64,000 nt of DNA, taken from positions 1 to 64,000 of the forward strand of contig JAAYAW010000073.1 in NCBI GenBank assembly GCA_012719135.1. The letters are read 5' to 3'. Source of the DNA: Chloroflexota bacterium (GTDB lineage Bacteria > Chloroflexota > Anaerolineae > UBA1429). The position numbers and the translations under genes are program-made. The notes below the pieces were generated by a model. That model did not search any database. It worked only from the letters and a program-made list of their open reading frames with translations, and had not been told where the DNA came from. How positions within the stretch are numbered: position 1 is the stretch's first letter; each line of letters opens with the position of its first letter. Positions 24,415 through 33,076 of this stretch are shown piece after piece.

Positions 24415-24843
24415 ATGACCAATAACACTGTCAGCGTTCAGACGACCTGGATAACGAAGATGCAGTTCGACGCGACGGGAACGGCCTCTCAAGAAACCGT
24501 GCGAATGGATGCTCCAGTCGAATCGGGCGGGAAGGGCGAGGGCATCCGGCCGATGGAGACCCTGCTATCGGCGGTTGCCGGCTGCAGTGGCATGGACGTG
24601 ATCAGCATTCTGAACAAGATGCGCCAAGAGGTGACAGGTCTCTCAATCGTCGTGTCCGGAGAGCGTGCTGCCCAGTACCCTCGTGCGTTTGAGCGCATCA
24701 CAGTGGAGTATCTGTTCCGCGGGCGCGACCTCTCAGAGGCCGCCGTGGCACGAGCCATCGCTCTGTCGGTGGAAAAGTACTGCGGTGTGCTGGCTTCGCT
24801 TCGCGCGGAGATCACGACCAGCTATCGCCTGGAGACGGACTGA
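24415..24843 (+). CDS. OsmC family protein
   Basis: A 142-residue OsmC/Ohr-fold protein. Seen: GGKGEGIRPMETLLSAVAGCSGMDVISILNKMRQEVTGLSIVVSGER with the conserved cysteine in AGCSGMD, and a second conserved cysteine in VEKYCGVLASL. These are the two cysteines used for thiol peroxidase activity in the superfamily. This subtype (YhfA-like) is less characterised than Ohr and OsmC. The start at MTNNTVSV has GGGGGAGAG upstream; the track start at 24319 overlaps the Kelch gene. Confidence 0.88.
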   Translation: MTNNTVSVQTTWITKMQFDATGTASQETVRMDAPVESGGKGEGIRPMETLLSAVAGCSGMDVISILNKMRQEVTGLSIVVSGERAAQYPRAFERITVEYLFRGRDLSEAAVARAIALSVEKYCGVLASLRAEITTSYRLETD

Positions 24844-24876
24844 CAGGCACCAGAGCAGACTGCGCGCACTCTATGG

Positions 24877-24882
24877 TATAAT
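24877..24882 (+). promoter_or_regulatory. -10 element upstream of the DUF503 gene
   Basis: TATAAT within TATGGTATAATC, 28 bases before the ATG. No convincing -35 is seen. Confidence 0.4.
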
Positions 24883-24909
24883 CAAGCGGCTTTGGCGCAA
24901 GGTAGGTGT

Positions 24910-25197
24910 ATGATGATCATTGGCCTGCTTGTGCTGGAGTTGCACATTCCGGCCTCGGGCTCACTCAAGGATAAGCGGCAGGTCATACGGTCGTTGGTCA
25001 CGAGGATCAGGCAGACCTATAACGTGTCGGTATCTGAGGTCGATCACCAGGATAGCTGGCAGCGGTGCACTCTTGCAGCCGCTTGCGTGTCAGGCGAGCG
25101 GGCCAGCGCGCAGCGGGCGCTGCAACAGGTGTCCGACTTTGTCGAAGACAATGCCAGCGAGTATGTTGTGCTGGAAGTGAGCACCGAGCTGATGTAG
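24910..25197 (+). CDS. DUF503 family protein (YlxP-like)
   Basis: A 95-residue protein: MMIIGLLVLELHIPASGSLKDKRQVIRSLVTRIRQTYNVSVSEVDHQDSWQRCTLA is the typical DUF503 pattern (LKDKR and the V-x-E-V-x-x-x-D-x-W-q segment). The family is usually encoded next to rbfA or infB and is thought to relate to ribosome function; those genes are absent here. Start ATG 24910 or the adjacent ATG 24913, both after AAGGTAGG. The track TTG start at 24892 is not supported. Confidence 0.88.
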   Translation: MMIIGLLVLELHIPASGSLKDKRQVIRSLVTRIRQTYNVSVSEVDHQDSWQRCTLAAACVSGERASAQRALQQVSDFVEDNASEYVVLEVSTELM

Positions 25198-25227
25198 GCA
25201 CCGATCCGGATCAGGGAGGGACGGTCC

Positions 25228-25530
25228 GTGTTCTCGCACGTCGCAGCCATTGCCAGGGATTGGTCTCTGATCATACTCATCGTGCCCGCGTTGATCATGT
25301 TGGGCGTGCAGGCCTATCTCTTGTGGCACGTAAACCGTGCGCTGCGCCGGTTCGGGCCTCGTGTGAGGCCGGCGCTACGCTCAGTGCAGGAGACCGTGCT
25401 TCGGGCTGCAGGCACGGTGGATGCTGCCAGGCAGCAAGCCGAGCGCCCCTTTGTCTGGCTTCGCGTTTGGCCGGCTCAGGTGAGGGGCACCTGGCGCGCC
25501 GTCGTTGGTGGCCGCCAACCGAGGAGGTAA
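25228..25530 (+). CDS. Small membrane protein, unknown function
   Basis: A 100-residue protein with one N-terminal hydrophobic helix (LIILIVPALIMLGVQAYLLWHV) followed by a basic helical tail (RALRRFGPRVRPALRSVQETVLRAAGTVDAARQQAERP). It is reminiscent of DUF948/YtxH-type envelope proteins but too short to assign. The GTG start follows AGGGAGGG. It sits between DUF503 and a second small membrane protein, spaced 30 and 3 bases, so the three are co-transcribed. Confidence 0.65.
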   Translation: MFSHVAAIARDWSLIILIVPALIMLGVQAYLLWHVNRALRRFGPRVRPALRSVQETVLRAAGTVDAARQQAERPFVWLRVWPAQVRGTWRAVVGGRQPRR

Positions 25531-25533
25531 GCA

Positions 25534-25746
25534 ATGCGTCGGGAGGCCCGTCGAGTGTTGGTTGGGGCTGTGGCTGGCGCCTTGATGGGAGCCGCCGCGG
25601 CGGTAGTGTACTCGCGGCTCGCGGAGAAGCGTTCCGGCGGGTTGGTTGCTGTGCCAGGGGAGCGCGCCGCCCTCACGGTTCAGCAGGCCACTACGCTGGG
25701 TCTTCAGATCGTCAATATCGTGCGGCAGCTGCTATCCATCGCCTGA
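25534..25746 (+). CDS. Small membrane protein, unknown function
   Basis: A 70-residue protein with a glycine/alanine-rich membrane helix near the N-terminus (VLVGAVAGALMGAAAAVVYSRL), a form shared with YtxH-like proteins, and a second hydrophobic helix at the C-terminus (LGLQIVNIVRQLLSI). A perfect GAGGAGG precedes the ATG. It is encoded 3 bases after the previous membrane protein. Confidence 0.65.
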   Translation: MRREARRVLVGAVAGALMGAAAAVVYSRLAEKRSGGLVAVPGERAALTVQQATTLGLQIVNIVRQLLSIA

Positions 25747-25833
25747 CCGGACGTCACCTGTGCCACAAAGGGACACGATGCTCTGGGCCGTGGCTGGACG
25801 CCGTCGCTGCTGACTTTAGCTTCAGGAGGTTCT

Positions 25834-26688
25834 GTGTACTGCATTCTGTCCAAGAAGACGCTCACTCCAGTGACGACGGAATACGTCATCGAGGCCCCCG
25901 AGATCGCACGCAAGGCTAGAGCTGGCCAGTTCGTGATCGTTCGGGTTCACGAGCGGGGAGAGCGCATACCTTTGACCATCGCCGATCGGGACGCCGACGC
26001 AGGCACGATCACCGTAGTAGCGCAGGAGATCGGAGCCACCTCGCGGCGCATGAAGGAACTGGAGCCCGGCGATAGCCTGGCCAGTCTCACCGGGCCGCTG
26101 GGAAGGCCCACGGAGATCGAGCGCTATGGCACCGTGGTGCTTGTCGGCGGGGGCCTGGGTATCGCCGCCATTCACCCAATCTGCCAGGCGCTGCGGGACG
26201 CGGGCAACCACGTCATCGCGATCATCGGCGCACGCAGCGGTGATCTGCTGTTCTGGGAAGACAGAATGCGCCAGGTGACTGATGATCTGATTGTCGTGAC
26301 GGATGATGGCAGCTACGGGCGCAAGGCGCTTGTGACGGTGCCTCTCAAGGAGTTGATTGAGGAACGGCAGATCGACCGCGTGTGGGGTATCGGTCCTGCG
26401 ATCATGATGAAGTTTGTGTCGCTGACGACGCAACCGTATGGCGTCAGCACTATTGTGAGCCTGAACTCGATCATGGTGGATGGTACCGGCATGTGCGGAG
26501 CCTGCCGTGTTTCCGTTGGAGGGCGCACCTACTTTGCCTGCGTTGACGGGCCCGAGTTCGACGCGCATCAAGTAGACTGGGACTTGCTCTTTAGCCGACA
26601 GCGGTTCTACGCCGATGAAGAGCGGCGGGCTTTGGATCTGTACGAGGAGAACTGCAAGGCGATACCTGAGCAGGAGGATGCTCGCTAA
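25834..26688 (+). CDS. nfnA: NfnA/SudB-type ferredoxin:NADP+ oxidoreductase subunit
   Basis: A 284-residue FAD and [2Fe-2S] flavoprotein of the NfnA/sulfide dehydrogenase beta family. FAD-binding domain: GQFVIVRVHERGERIPLTIAD. NAD(P) domain: VVLVGGGLGIAAIHPICQAL. C-terminal cluster: DGTGMCGACRVSVGG followed by FACVDGPEFD (Asp/Cys ligation is typical). GTG start with AGGAGGT. The stop overlaps the start of nfnB (TAATG). The pair either bifurcates electrons between NADH, NADPH and ferredoxin (Nfn) or works as a ferredoxin-dependent enzyme. Confidence 0.9.
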   Translation: MYCILSKKTLTPVTTEYVIEAPEIARKARAGQFVIVRVHERGERIPLTIADRDADAGTITVVAQEIGATSRRMKELEPGDSLASLTGPLGRPTEIERYGTVVLVGGGLGIAAIHPICQALRDAGNHVIAIIGARSGDLLFWEDRMRQVTDDLIVVTDDGSYGRKALVTVPLKELIEERQIDRVWGIGPAIMMKFVSLTTQPYGVSTIVSLNSIMVDGTGMCGACRVSVGGRTYFACVDGPEFDAHQVDWDLLFSRQRFYADEERRALDLYEENCKAIPEQEDAR

Positions 26689-28127
26689 TGGCAACTGGCA
26701 AAGAGCAAGCAAACGCACGTCACGCTATGCCTGCACAGGACCCGCAAGTGCGGGCGTGCAACTTTGATGAGGTGGCGCTGGGGTACGATCACGAGATGGC
26801 CGTGGAGGAGGCTCTCCGCTGCATTCAGTGCCGGCGGCCGCTCTGCGTAACAGGATGCCCCGTGCAGGTCCGAATTCCCGAGTTCATCAAAGCCCTCCGC
26901 GAGGGCGACATGTGGCAGGCGGTAGAGTTCCTCAAGGACAACAACAGTCTTCCGGCGATCTGCGGGCGTGTGTGTCCGCAGGAGAGCCAGTGTGAGGCCT
27001 TGTGCATACTCGGGCGCCGTGGCGAGCCTGTCGCGATCGGCCGTCTTGAGCGGTACGTGGCGGATTGGGAGCGGGAGCAAGGCGTCCGTGTCCCGGAAGT
27101 CGCGCCCTCCAACGGTATCCGTGTGGCCGTTATCGGTTCAGGGCCAGCCGGCCTGACCGCTGCTGGCGACCTGGCAAAGAAGGGCTATCAGGTCGACATT
27201 CTGGAGGCGTTGCACGAGCCGGGGGGCGTGCTGGTGTACGGCATTCCCGAGTTCCGCCTGCCCAAAGCCGTCGTCGCTGCCGAGGTGGACTATCTGAGGA
27301 AGCTCGGCGTTTCGATCCTCTTCAACAGAGTGGTTGGCAAACTGTACTCGCTTACCGAGCTGCGCGAGCAGTACCAGGCTGTGTTTCTGGGCACGGGCGC
27401 TGGGTTGCCCATCATGATGAGCATCCCTGGCGAGAATCTGAACGGCGTCTACAGCGCCAATGAGCTGCTCACCAGGGTGAACCTGATGAAGGCGTTCGAC
27501 TTCCCCAACTGGGATACTCCGGTCCGCGTGGGCGAGCGTGTGGCGGTGGTGGGGGCCGGAAACGTCGCAATGGATTCAGCGCGCAGCGCTCTCCGTCTGG
27601 GGGCGAAAGAAGTGCATATCGTGTACCGTCGCTCTCGAGAGGAAGTGCCTGCCAGAGCTGAGGAAGTCGAGCATGCCGAGGAAGAAGGCGTGGTCTTTGA
27701 CTTTCTCACCAACCCCATAGCTGTTCTCGGCAACGAGCAAGGTGGCGTGACGGGCATCCGGTGCATCCGGATGACGTTGGGCGAACCAGACGACAGCGGG
27801 CGCCGCCGACCGGTTCCAGCGGAAGGCTCCGAGTTCGAGATGGGCGTCGATACCGTGGTGATGGCGCTGGGCACTCGCCCGAACCCTCTGGTGTTCATCG
27901 AGGCGGACGGGTTGGAGCGTGCGCGGGGTGGCACGGTGGTGGCCGATCTCGAGACGGGCCGTACGACGCTGGAGCGTGTCTGGGCGGGCGGTGACATCGT
28001 CACAGGGGCTGCTACGGTAATCAGCGCCATGGGAGCCGGACGTGTGGCCGCCAGCGACATTGACGCCTTTTTCCAGGCGGGATCGCCTGGACCCTGGAAG
28101 GCAACCAAGGAGGATGTCCCCGCCTGA
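26688..28127 (+). CDS. nfnB: NfnB/SudA-type NADPH-dependent flavoprotein subunit (GltD-like)
   Basis: A 479-residue protein annotated in many genomes as homotetrameric glutamate synthase small subunit. Two [4Fe-4S] clusters bind the N-terminal cysteines (CIQCRRPLCVTGCPVQVRIPEFI and CGRVCPQESQCEALCILG). An FAD Rossmann motif (VAVIGSGPAGLTAAGDLAKKG) and an NADPH motif (RVAVVGAGNVAMDSARSALRLGA) follow. The C-terminal GD motif is in RVWAGGDIVTGAATVISAMGAGRVAA. Because nfnA precedes it directly, the Nfn/Sud complex is the better call than glutamate synthase; no gltB is in the window. Confidence 0.9.
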   Translation: MATGKEQANARHAMPAQDPQVRACNFDEVALGYDHEMAVEEALRCIQCRRPLCVTGCPVQVRIPEFIKALREGDMWQAVEFLKDNNSLPAICGRVCPQESQCEALCILGRRGEPVAIGRLERYVADWEREQGVRVPEVAPSNGIRVAVIGSGPAGLTAAGDLAKKGYQVDILEALHEPGGVLVYGIPEFRLPKAVVAAEVDYLRKLGVSILFNRVVGKLYSLTELREQYQAVFLGTGAGLPIMMSIPGENLNGVYSANELLTRVNLMKAFDFPNWDTPVRVGERVAVVGAGNVAMDSARSALRLGAKEVHIVYRRSREEVPARAEEVEHAEEEGVVFDFLTNPIAVLGNEQGGVTGIRCIRMTLGEPDDSGRRRPVPAEGSEFEMGVDTVVMALGTRPNPLVFIEADGLERARGGTVVADLETGRTTLERVWAGGDIVTGAATVISAMGAGRVAASDIDAFFQAGSPGPWKATKEDVPA

Positions 28128-28141
28128 GCGCTGGCGGGGAC
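28116..28141 (+). terminator. Hairpin spanning the nfnB stop codon
   Basis: GTCCCCGCC (28116-28124), loop TGAGCGCT and GGCGGGGAC (28133-28141): a perfect 9-bp stem whose loop contains the TGA stop of nfnB. There is no T tract, so it is more likely an mRNA-processing or partial-attenuation element than a full terminator. Confidence 0.5.
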
Positions 28142-28175
28142 TGCGGATCACTGTACGGGGGTTGTGCACGCTGCG

Positions 28176-29222
28176 ATGTCACAGGACCGACTGATCTCTG
28201 AAATACGTGAACAGCCGTCGGTCCTGGATGGCCTGCTGCGATCGGGCCGTTCCGCCGTTCAGGCGCTGGCCGAGGAGGTCCTGCGCCGGCAGATCGCCCA
28301 CGTTGTGATCGTGGCTCGCGGCACGTCAGACCATTCGGCCACCTATGCGAAATACCAGCTTGGGATTGCCCATGGTCTGTCCGTCAGCCTGGCCGCGCCG
28401 TCGATTACTACGCTGTACGATGCCTCTCTGCGCCTGACGCCTGACACTCTGGTCCTGGGGATCTCGCAGTCCGGAATGTCACCCGATATCGTGGCCGTTG
28501 TCGCCGAGGCGCGAAAGCAGGGAGTTCTGACGGCTGCGTTGGTCAACTCCACCGAGTCGCGACTCGCAGGAGTCGCGGAGTGGGTGGTCCCACTGGGGGC
28601 AGGCCCGGAGCAGAGTGTCGCAGCAACAAAGTCGTACACGGCGCAGCTGATGGCGCTGGCCATGCTTTCCGCTCTGCTGGATCAGGATTCCGACCGATTG
28701 GCTCAGCTGGCCGCCGTGCCTGAGGCAGTCCGGCGGGCGCTTGACCTGGAGGAGGGGATCGCCAGACGAGCCGAGCGGTATCGCTACATGGAGCACTGCG
28801 CGGTCATCTCGCGGGGCTACAACTATCCCACGGCCCTCGAGATCGCCCTCAAGCTCAAGGAGCTTACGTATACCGCGACTACGGCGTACTCCGCAGCGGA
28901 CTTTCTGCACGGCCCAGTCGCTGTCGTGCGTGAAGGGTACCCGATCGCGGTCGTTGCCTGCCAGGGGCGGGCTTGGCGCTCGCTACAGGCTTTTTTCGGT
29001 GCGATGCACGAGCGCGGTGCGGAGCTGATCACCATCACGGACGACGAACAGCTGGCTCAAGAGTCGGCCTTTGGGCTGTTTCTGCCTCAGACTCTGCCAG
29101 AGTGGCTATCGCCGATTGTCGCCGTTATTCCGGGGCAGTTGTTGGCCTACCATCTGGCCAGGGCGCGCGGCATCGACCCGGAGAAACCCAGGGGCCTGGC
29201 CAAGGTGACTGAGACGCGCTAG
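28176..29222 (+). CDS. SIS-domain aminosugar phosphate isomerase/deaminase-like protein
   Basis: A 348-residue protein with two SIS domains, corresponding to the isomerase half of GlmS without the glutaminase half. Seen: SEIREQPSVLDGLL, IVARGTSDHSATYAKYQLG, LVLGISQSGMSPDIVAVVAEARKQG, GPEQSVAATKSYTAQLMALA, SRGYNYPTALEIALKLKELTYTATTAYSAADFLHGPVAVV. Likely activities are a glucosamine-6-P deaminase (NagB-II/AgaS type) or related aminosugar isomerase. ATG 28176 fits the family start better than GTG 28164. It is followed by a terminator. Confidence 0.87.
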   Translation: MSQDRLISEIREQPSVLDGLLRSGRSAVQALAEEVLRRQIAHVVIVARGTSDHSATYAKYQLGIAHGLSVSLAAPSITTLYDASLRLTPDTLVLGISQSGMSPDIVAVVAEARKQGVLTAALVNSTESRLAGVAEWVVPLGAGPEQSVAATKSYTAQLMALAMLSALLDQDSDRLAQLAAVPEAVRRALDLEEGIARRAERYRYMEHCAVISRGYNYPTALEIALKLKELTYTATTAYSAADFLHGPVAVVREGYPIAVVACQGRAWRSLQAFFGAMHERGAELITITDDEQLAQESAFGLFLPQTLPEWLSPIVAVIPGQLLAYHLARARGIDPEKPRGLAKVTETR

Positions 29223-29248
29223 GGCGCCCCGCCGCGGCGGGGCGCCCT
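29221..29248. terminator. 28-bp perfect GC palindrome, bidirectional terminator
   Basis: AGGGCGCCCCGCCG is followed directly by its reverse complement. It lies between the convergent SIS gene (+) and the dehydrogenase (-). GC-rich with no clear T tract. Confidence 0.7.
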
Positions 29249-29269
29249 GACCCGTGTGACCTGCTGCGA

Positions 29270-30343
29270 CTAGGCGACTACATCCACCATGACCTTGATT
29301 GCCGATTCCTTGTGCTCGTCGGCGAAGCGCAGTGCCTCTTCAGCCGCCGCCAGGGGAAAGTGGTGCGTCACCAGGGAGGCGACATCGATGCGGCCGGCGG
29401 AAGTGAGAGCGATCGCGGGGGGGTACCGGTTTGCATAGCGGAATTGCCCGCGGATATCGATCTCCTTGCTTGCCGCAGAGACAATGTCCAGCTCGACCAT
29501 CGGCCGTGAGGGGAGGCCCGTCAGCACTGCGACGCCACCGGGTCGCGCGGCGGCAAGGGCGTTGCGGGTGGTAGGCACTGATCCCGCTGTCTCAAAAGCC
29601 ACGTCCACTCCGGCCCGGCTGGGTGCCTCGCCGAGCGCGTTGGCCATGTGCGCGCGGATCTGCTCCAGGGCGGTTCCGTCGGTATCGTTGATCGTGAGCG
29701 TCGCACCGAGCCGTTCGGCGCGCGCCAGACGACTCGGTTCCACGTCGATGCAGATGATCGTGGTGGCCCCGGCGATGCGGGCAGCTTGGAGGGTCAACAG
29801 CCCGATGGGCCCGCAGCCAAACACGGCTACGCTGTGCCCCGGGCGAACCTGCCCCCGCTCCACGGCCCACAGACCGACCGAAAGTGGCTCCATCATGGCG
29901 CCGTCGTCAAAGCTCATGTTCTCTGGCAAGGCGAAAGCAAAGTCCTCTGGCCAGACAACGTACTCGGCCATCGCTCCATCCACCGGAGGGGTTGCCATAA
30001 AGACCACATCTGAACACAGGTTGTAGTGTCCTGAACGGCAGTACCGGCACTTGCCGCACGTGTACCCGGGCTCGATGGCCACGCGATCACCGGAGACGAA
30101 TCGCGTGACACCTTCACCCGTGGCGACCACAACGCCGGCGCTCTCGTGGCCAAGCACCATGGGCGCTCTTACGACAAAGTCCCCAATGCGTCCCTGCCGG
30201 TAGTAGTGCACGTCGCTCCCGCACACGCCTACTCGATGGATTCGGACCAGAACCTCATGCGGCCCTGGCTTGGGAACGGGGCGCTCCTCGATGCGCACCT
30301 CCTCGATCCCGTGCAGTACGGCACACTTCATCGTCTCTTGCAT
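29270..30343 (-). CDS. Sorbitol/xylitol-type zinc-dependent dehydrogenase
   Basis: A 357-residue MDR dehydrogenase. Catalytic zinc region VGVCGSDVHYYRQGRIGDFVV and VLGHESAGVVVATG with EPGYTCGKCRYCRSGHYNLC. Conserved MEPLSVGLWAVERG and the Rossmann motif VAVFGCGPIGLLTLQAARIAGA. GDFVV...GHE and EPLSV are typical of the sorbitol/xylitol dehydrogenase branch oxidising polyols to ketoses. It is encoded 75 bases after the YfhO gene on the same strand. The ATG has AGGCGGAAG upstream. Confidence 0.9.
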   Translation of the reverse strand: MQETMKCAVLHGIEEVRIEERPVPKPGPHEVLVRIHRVGVCGSDVHYYRQGRIGDFVVRAPMVLGHESAGVVVATGEGVTRFVSGDRVAIEPGYTCGKCRYCRSGHYNLCSDVVFMATPPVDGAMAEYVVWPEDFAFALPENMSFDDGAMMEPLSVGLWAVERGQVRPGHSVAVFGCGPIGLLTLQAARIAGATTIICIDVEPSRLARAERLGATLTINDTDGTALEQIRAHMANALGEAPSRAGVDVAFETAGSVPTTRNALAAARPGGVAVLTGLPSRPMVELDIVSAASKEIDIRGQFRYANRYPPAIALTSAGRIDVASLVTHHFPLAAAEEALRFADEHKESAIKVMVDVVA

Positions 30344-30418
30344 TATCTTCCGCCTTTCCTATGTGGATCTTGTGGACATCGGCCGTCGTGTGCGGCTCGT
30401 GCCCGGACGCCTGTCAGT

Positions 30419-32968
30419 CTACCGGTGGTACTCAAAGACCACGATGTGCTGCCCGGGGGTGAGCAACAGGCCCCGGAAAAGCCCATCGACGGTCATGATC
30501 GGCGCACCGGCGCCGTCCACCCTCGCCTGCCAACCCGGATAGGCCATATCCGCGAGCACGAGCAGCGCGTTCTGTTCCACTGCACATTCTAGCCTCACGC
30601 GCTGTGCCTCGTACACGAGAAAGTCTACGCTTCCGAGTGCATTCGCACTCAGATTGACCTCCAGGCTCGCTGTGCCATCCCCCAGGCTCACGTGGCGCAA
30701 AGGAACAGTATAGGCCCGCGGCCACACGCTGCGGTTCTCGTACACCACGGCATCCTCGCTCCGATAGACGATGGCGTGTTCGCCGAGGCCCAGAAGGTCG
30801 GAGGCGAGGTGCTCGCGACCATCGCTGGTAACAAAGCGGATCTGCTCGATCCGGAGGTAAGCCTCCGGGAACTGCGGCATGATGCGAAGGCTCTCGATGC
30901 GGGCAGGCGAAGCGAGCGTGAACCTGGCCAGGTAAGTGTGGCCGGCATGCTCCTCCGGGGGAAAGCCGGACCGCGCCGAGAATGTGGATGCGATAGGCGC
31001 CAGGGAGTGACGCACGGCTCTCGATACGTCGCTTCGCATGTAGGCCCACTCGGCCGTCTCCAGCCCCACGCGTACAGGATACTCCAATCGCTCGCCGGAC
31101 TCTGTAAGGAGCTCCACCGTGCCTGCGATCTCGCCATCCTCTCTATCGGCGGCATGGCTCACGTAGGACTCTACCTGGACCTCCACCACATCATCAAGGC
31201 CAATCGCCTGCTCCGCTCGGTACCTTATGGCGGAGAAGGGATTGAGTACATCATAGAGCTCGCTCGCCTCGTCCACAGGCAGGAGCTGCGGGATGATATA
31301 GTAGCGCACATTCAGCCGGTTGAGGCGCTCCGCATCCAGGGCCTCTATATAGGACAGATATGACTGAGGAACCAGCGGGGTGTATATGTTGGCACTGCTG
31401 ACCCCGTAGGAGGAGGCAATGTTGGGGAAGAGCGACTCTTTCTGCACCGACGGAAACGGCAGAATGCTCTCCTTGGTCCAGATGCGATAGGGGCCATCGG
31501 TCGCGCTCAAGAGCGGAAGAATCGCGGGCTCCCGGAGCACTTCCTGAAGCGACTCGGAGGGCGTGTACGTTGCCCTCAAGACGGCACCATAGGTGAAGAG
31601 ATCTGCACAGAGAAGCGTCATCGCGATGGCCGATGCCGCTCGCCAGTGTAGCAGGCGAACCCCGAGCAGCCACAGAGCCAGGGCGGCACCGTGGACGAGA
31701 GGTAGCCATCGCCACAGAGCGACCATCTCATCGGCGTCGCCGAGTCTCCGTATGAGGATGACACTGGCCAAAGCAAGGACGAGGGATATTGCTCCAAGGA
31801 GCGTACCGGGCCAGGCCGCCGTCGTACGGCGGGCCACAACTCGATCCAGGCCCGTGCCGGCAAGCAGAGCGAGGCCAAAGCTGGTCCAGAGCAGGTACCT
31901 TGCCGGGGCGCGGAACAGGTTCAGGATAGGCACCCGTCGGACGAGTGCATAAAGCGGATTGTACTCACCAAAGGCCATCAGCAACCCAGCGACAGCAATC
32001 GCCAGGAGGAGCCACTTTTGCTGGCCTCGGTCCTGCCGAATGGCGATCCAGCTCAGAGCCAGCGGAGCCAGGCCCAGGTAGCCCATCAGCTCAATGGTGC
32101 CTTCGGGATAGGGGTTCCCCCGCAGGAAAGGCGAAAGAAACGTGGCCGAGAGCAAGGGGTGGAATGAGTAACCCGTGTAAAAGTCGCTGGCCAGGCCCGC
32201 CGCACGTTGAGAGAGACTCGTCAACTCCAGCGTCTCCAGCAACTGTGGCGCGGCGATGAGCGTCCCGATCGTGGCAGCCAGGAGAGGCGGTATGAGGCGG
32301 CGCAGCGCCTTCGCCCGCGCTGGAGCGGCAAGAACAAGGTATGTGGCCCAGGGAATCGACGGTATGAGGATGAGCAGAGACATCTGTGCGTGGCCGACGA
32401 GGAACTGGAGTGCGATGACGCCGGCCAGGCCCGCGGCACAGGCGGCGCGCTCTCTGGGATTGGCCGCAGCCATCGCTCGATGCAGGAGCACCAGCACCCA
32501 GGGCATCCAGGCACAGACGCCGATGATGCTCACATGGCTGGCATGGGCAATGAGGAACCCACCCAGTGCGAAGGTGAGTGCGGACAAGAGCGCGCTGCCA
32601 CGGGACAGGCCGATGGTTCTTGCCAGCCACGCCATGCCCAAACCCGAGAGAAGCAGGTGGACCAGCACTGAAACCGTCAGCATGACCTCGGCCGGGAGAA
32701 GAGCGTGTAGCAACAGGTTCAGCGGGTACAACGCCCCGATCTCGCCTCCCGCGATCAGGGGATAGCCAGCGCCGATCAGCGGGGACCACCAGGGCAATCG
32801 GCCCTCCGCCAGAGAGGTCGCGAGCATGCGCTGCTGCGGCAGGTACAGGCGGGCGATATCGCCGCCAAAGTACACCTCACCACGGAGTGGCAAGTAGGCG
32901 AAGAAGGCCAGGGCGATCAGAACCGTCGCGGCGACAACTTGCCACCGGGCCCAGTCACGTTGGCTCAT
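30419..32968 (-). CDS. YfhO-like polytopic membrane protein
   Basis: An 849-residue membrane protein of the YfhO family (GT-C-like glycosyltransferase fold). About twelve to thirteen hydrophobic segments fill residues 10-460, with LPWWSPLIGAGYPLIAGGEIGALYPLNLLLHALLP near the start, typical of the first extracytoplasmic loop. A large outer domain follows (460-849). It ends with ADMAYPGWQARVDGAGAPIMTVDGLFRGLLLTPGQHIVVFEYH, the YfhO C-terminal beta motif. Most homologues continue with YRP and one more membrane helix; here a stop follows FEYHR. Members glycosylate lipoteichoic acid or lipids; substrate here unknown. Confidence 0.82.
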   Translation of the reverse strand: MSQRDWARWQVVAATVLIALAFFAYLPLRGEVYFGGDIARLYLPQQRMLATSLAEGRLPWWSPLIGAGYPLIAGGEIGALYPLNLLLHALLPAEVMLTVSVLVHLLLSGLGMAWLARTIGLSRGSALLSALTFALGGFLIAHASHVSIIGVCAWMPWVLVLLHRAMAAANPRERAACAAGLAGVIALQFLVGHAQMSLLILIPSIPWATYLVLAAPARAKALRRLIPPLLAATIGTLIAAPQLLETLELTSLSQRAAGLASDFYTGYSFHPLLSATFLSPFLRGNPYPEGTIELMGYLGLAPLALSWIAIRQDRGQQKWLLLAIAVAGLLMAFGEYNPLYALVRRVPILNLFRAPARYLLWTSFGLALLAGTGLDRVVARRTTAAWPGTLLGAISLVLALASVILIRRLGDADEMVALWRWLPLVHGAALALWLLGVRLLHWRAASAIAMTLLCADLFTYGAVLRATYTPSESLQEVLREPAILPLLSATDGPYRIWTKESILPFPSVQKESLFPNIASSYGVSSANIYTPLVPQSYLSYIEALDAERLNRLNVRYYIIPQLLPVDEASELYDVLNPFSAIRYRAEQAIGLDDVVEVQVESYVSHAADREDGEIAGTVELLTESGERLEYPVRVGLETAEWAYMRSDVSRAVRHSLAPIASTFSARSGFPPEEHAGHTYLARFTLASPARIESLRIMPQFPEAYLRIEQIRFVTSDGREHLASDLLGLGEHAIVYRSEDAVVYENRSVWPRAYTVPLRHVSLGDGTASLEVNLSANALGSVDFLVYEAQRVRLECAVEQNALLVLADMAYPGWQARVDGAGAPIMTVDGLFRGLLLTPGQHIVVFEYHR

Positions 32969-33021
32969 CGGCTTCGCGATGGCGTGAAGGGGGTGACGCT
33001 TGCCGCGATCAGCCCATAGCG

Positions 33022-33053
33022 AAAGGGCAGCACCTCACAAGGGGCTGCCCTTT
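33022..33053 (-). terminator. Intrinsic terminator of the hypothetical gene pair
   Basis: AAAGGGCAGC and GCTGCCCTTT form a perfect 10-bp stem with a 12-base loop, T-rich on both strands. It lies 24 bases past the end of the 141-residue gene. Confidence 0.7.
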
Positions 33054-33076
33054 GCGGATCGACGGTACAGGCTCTG

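Noticed and set aside
25065-25919. 284-residue plus-strand ORF spanning DUF503 to nfnA
   Set aside because: Out of frame with four better-supported genes; Cys/Arg/Gly-rich junk composition.
26688-28127. Glutamate synthase small subunit
   Set aside because: No large subunit is present and NfnA/SudB is encoded directly upstream, so the Nfn/Sud complex fits better.
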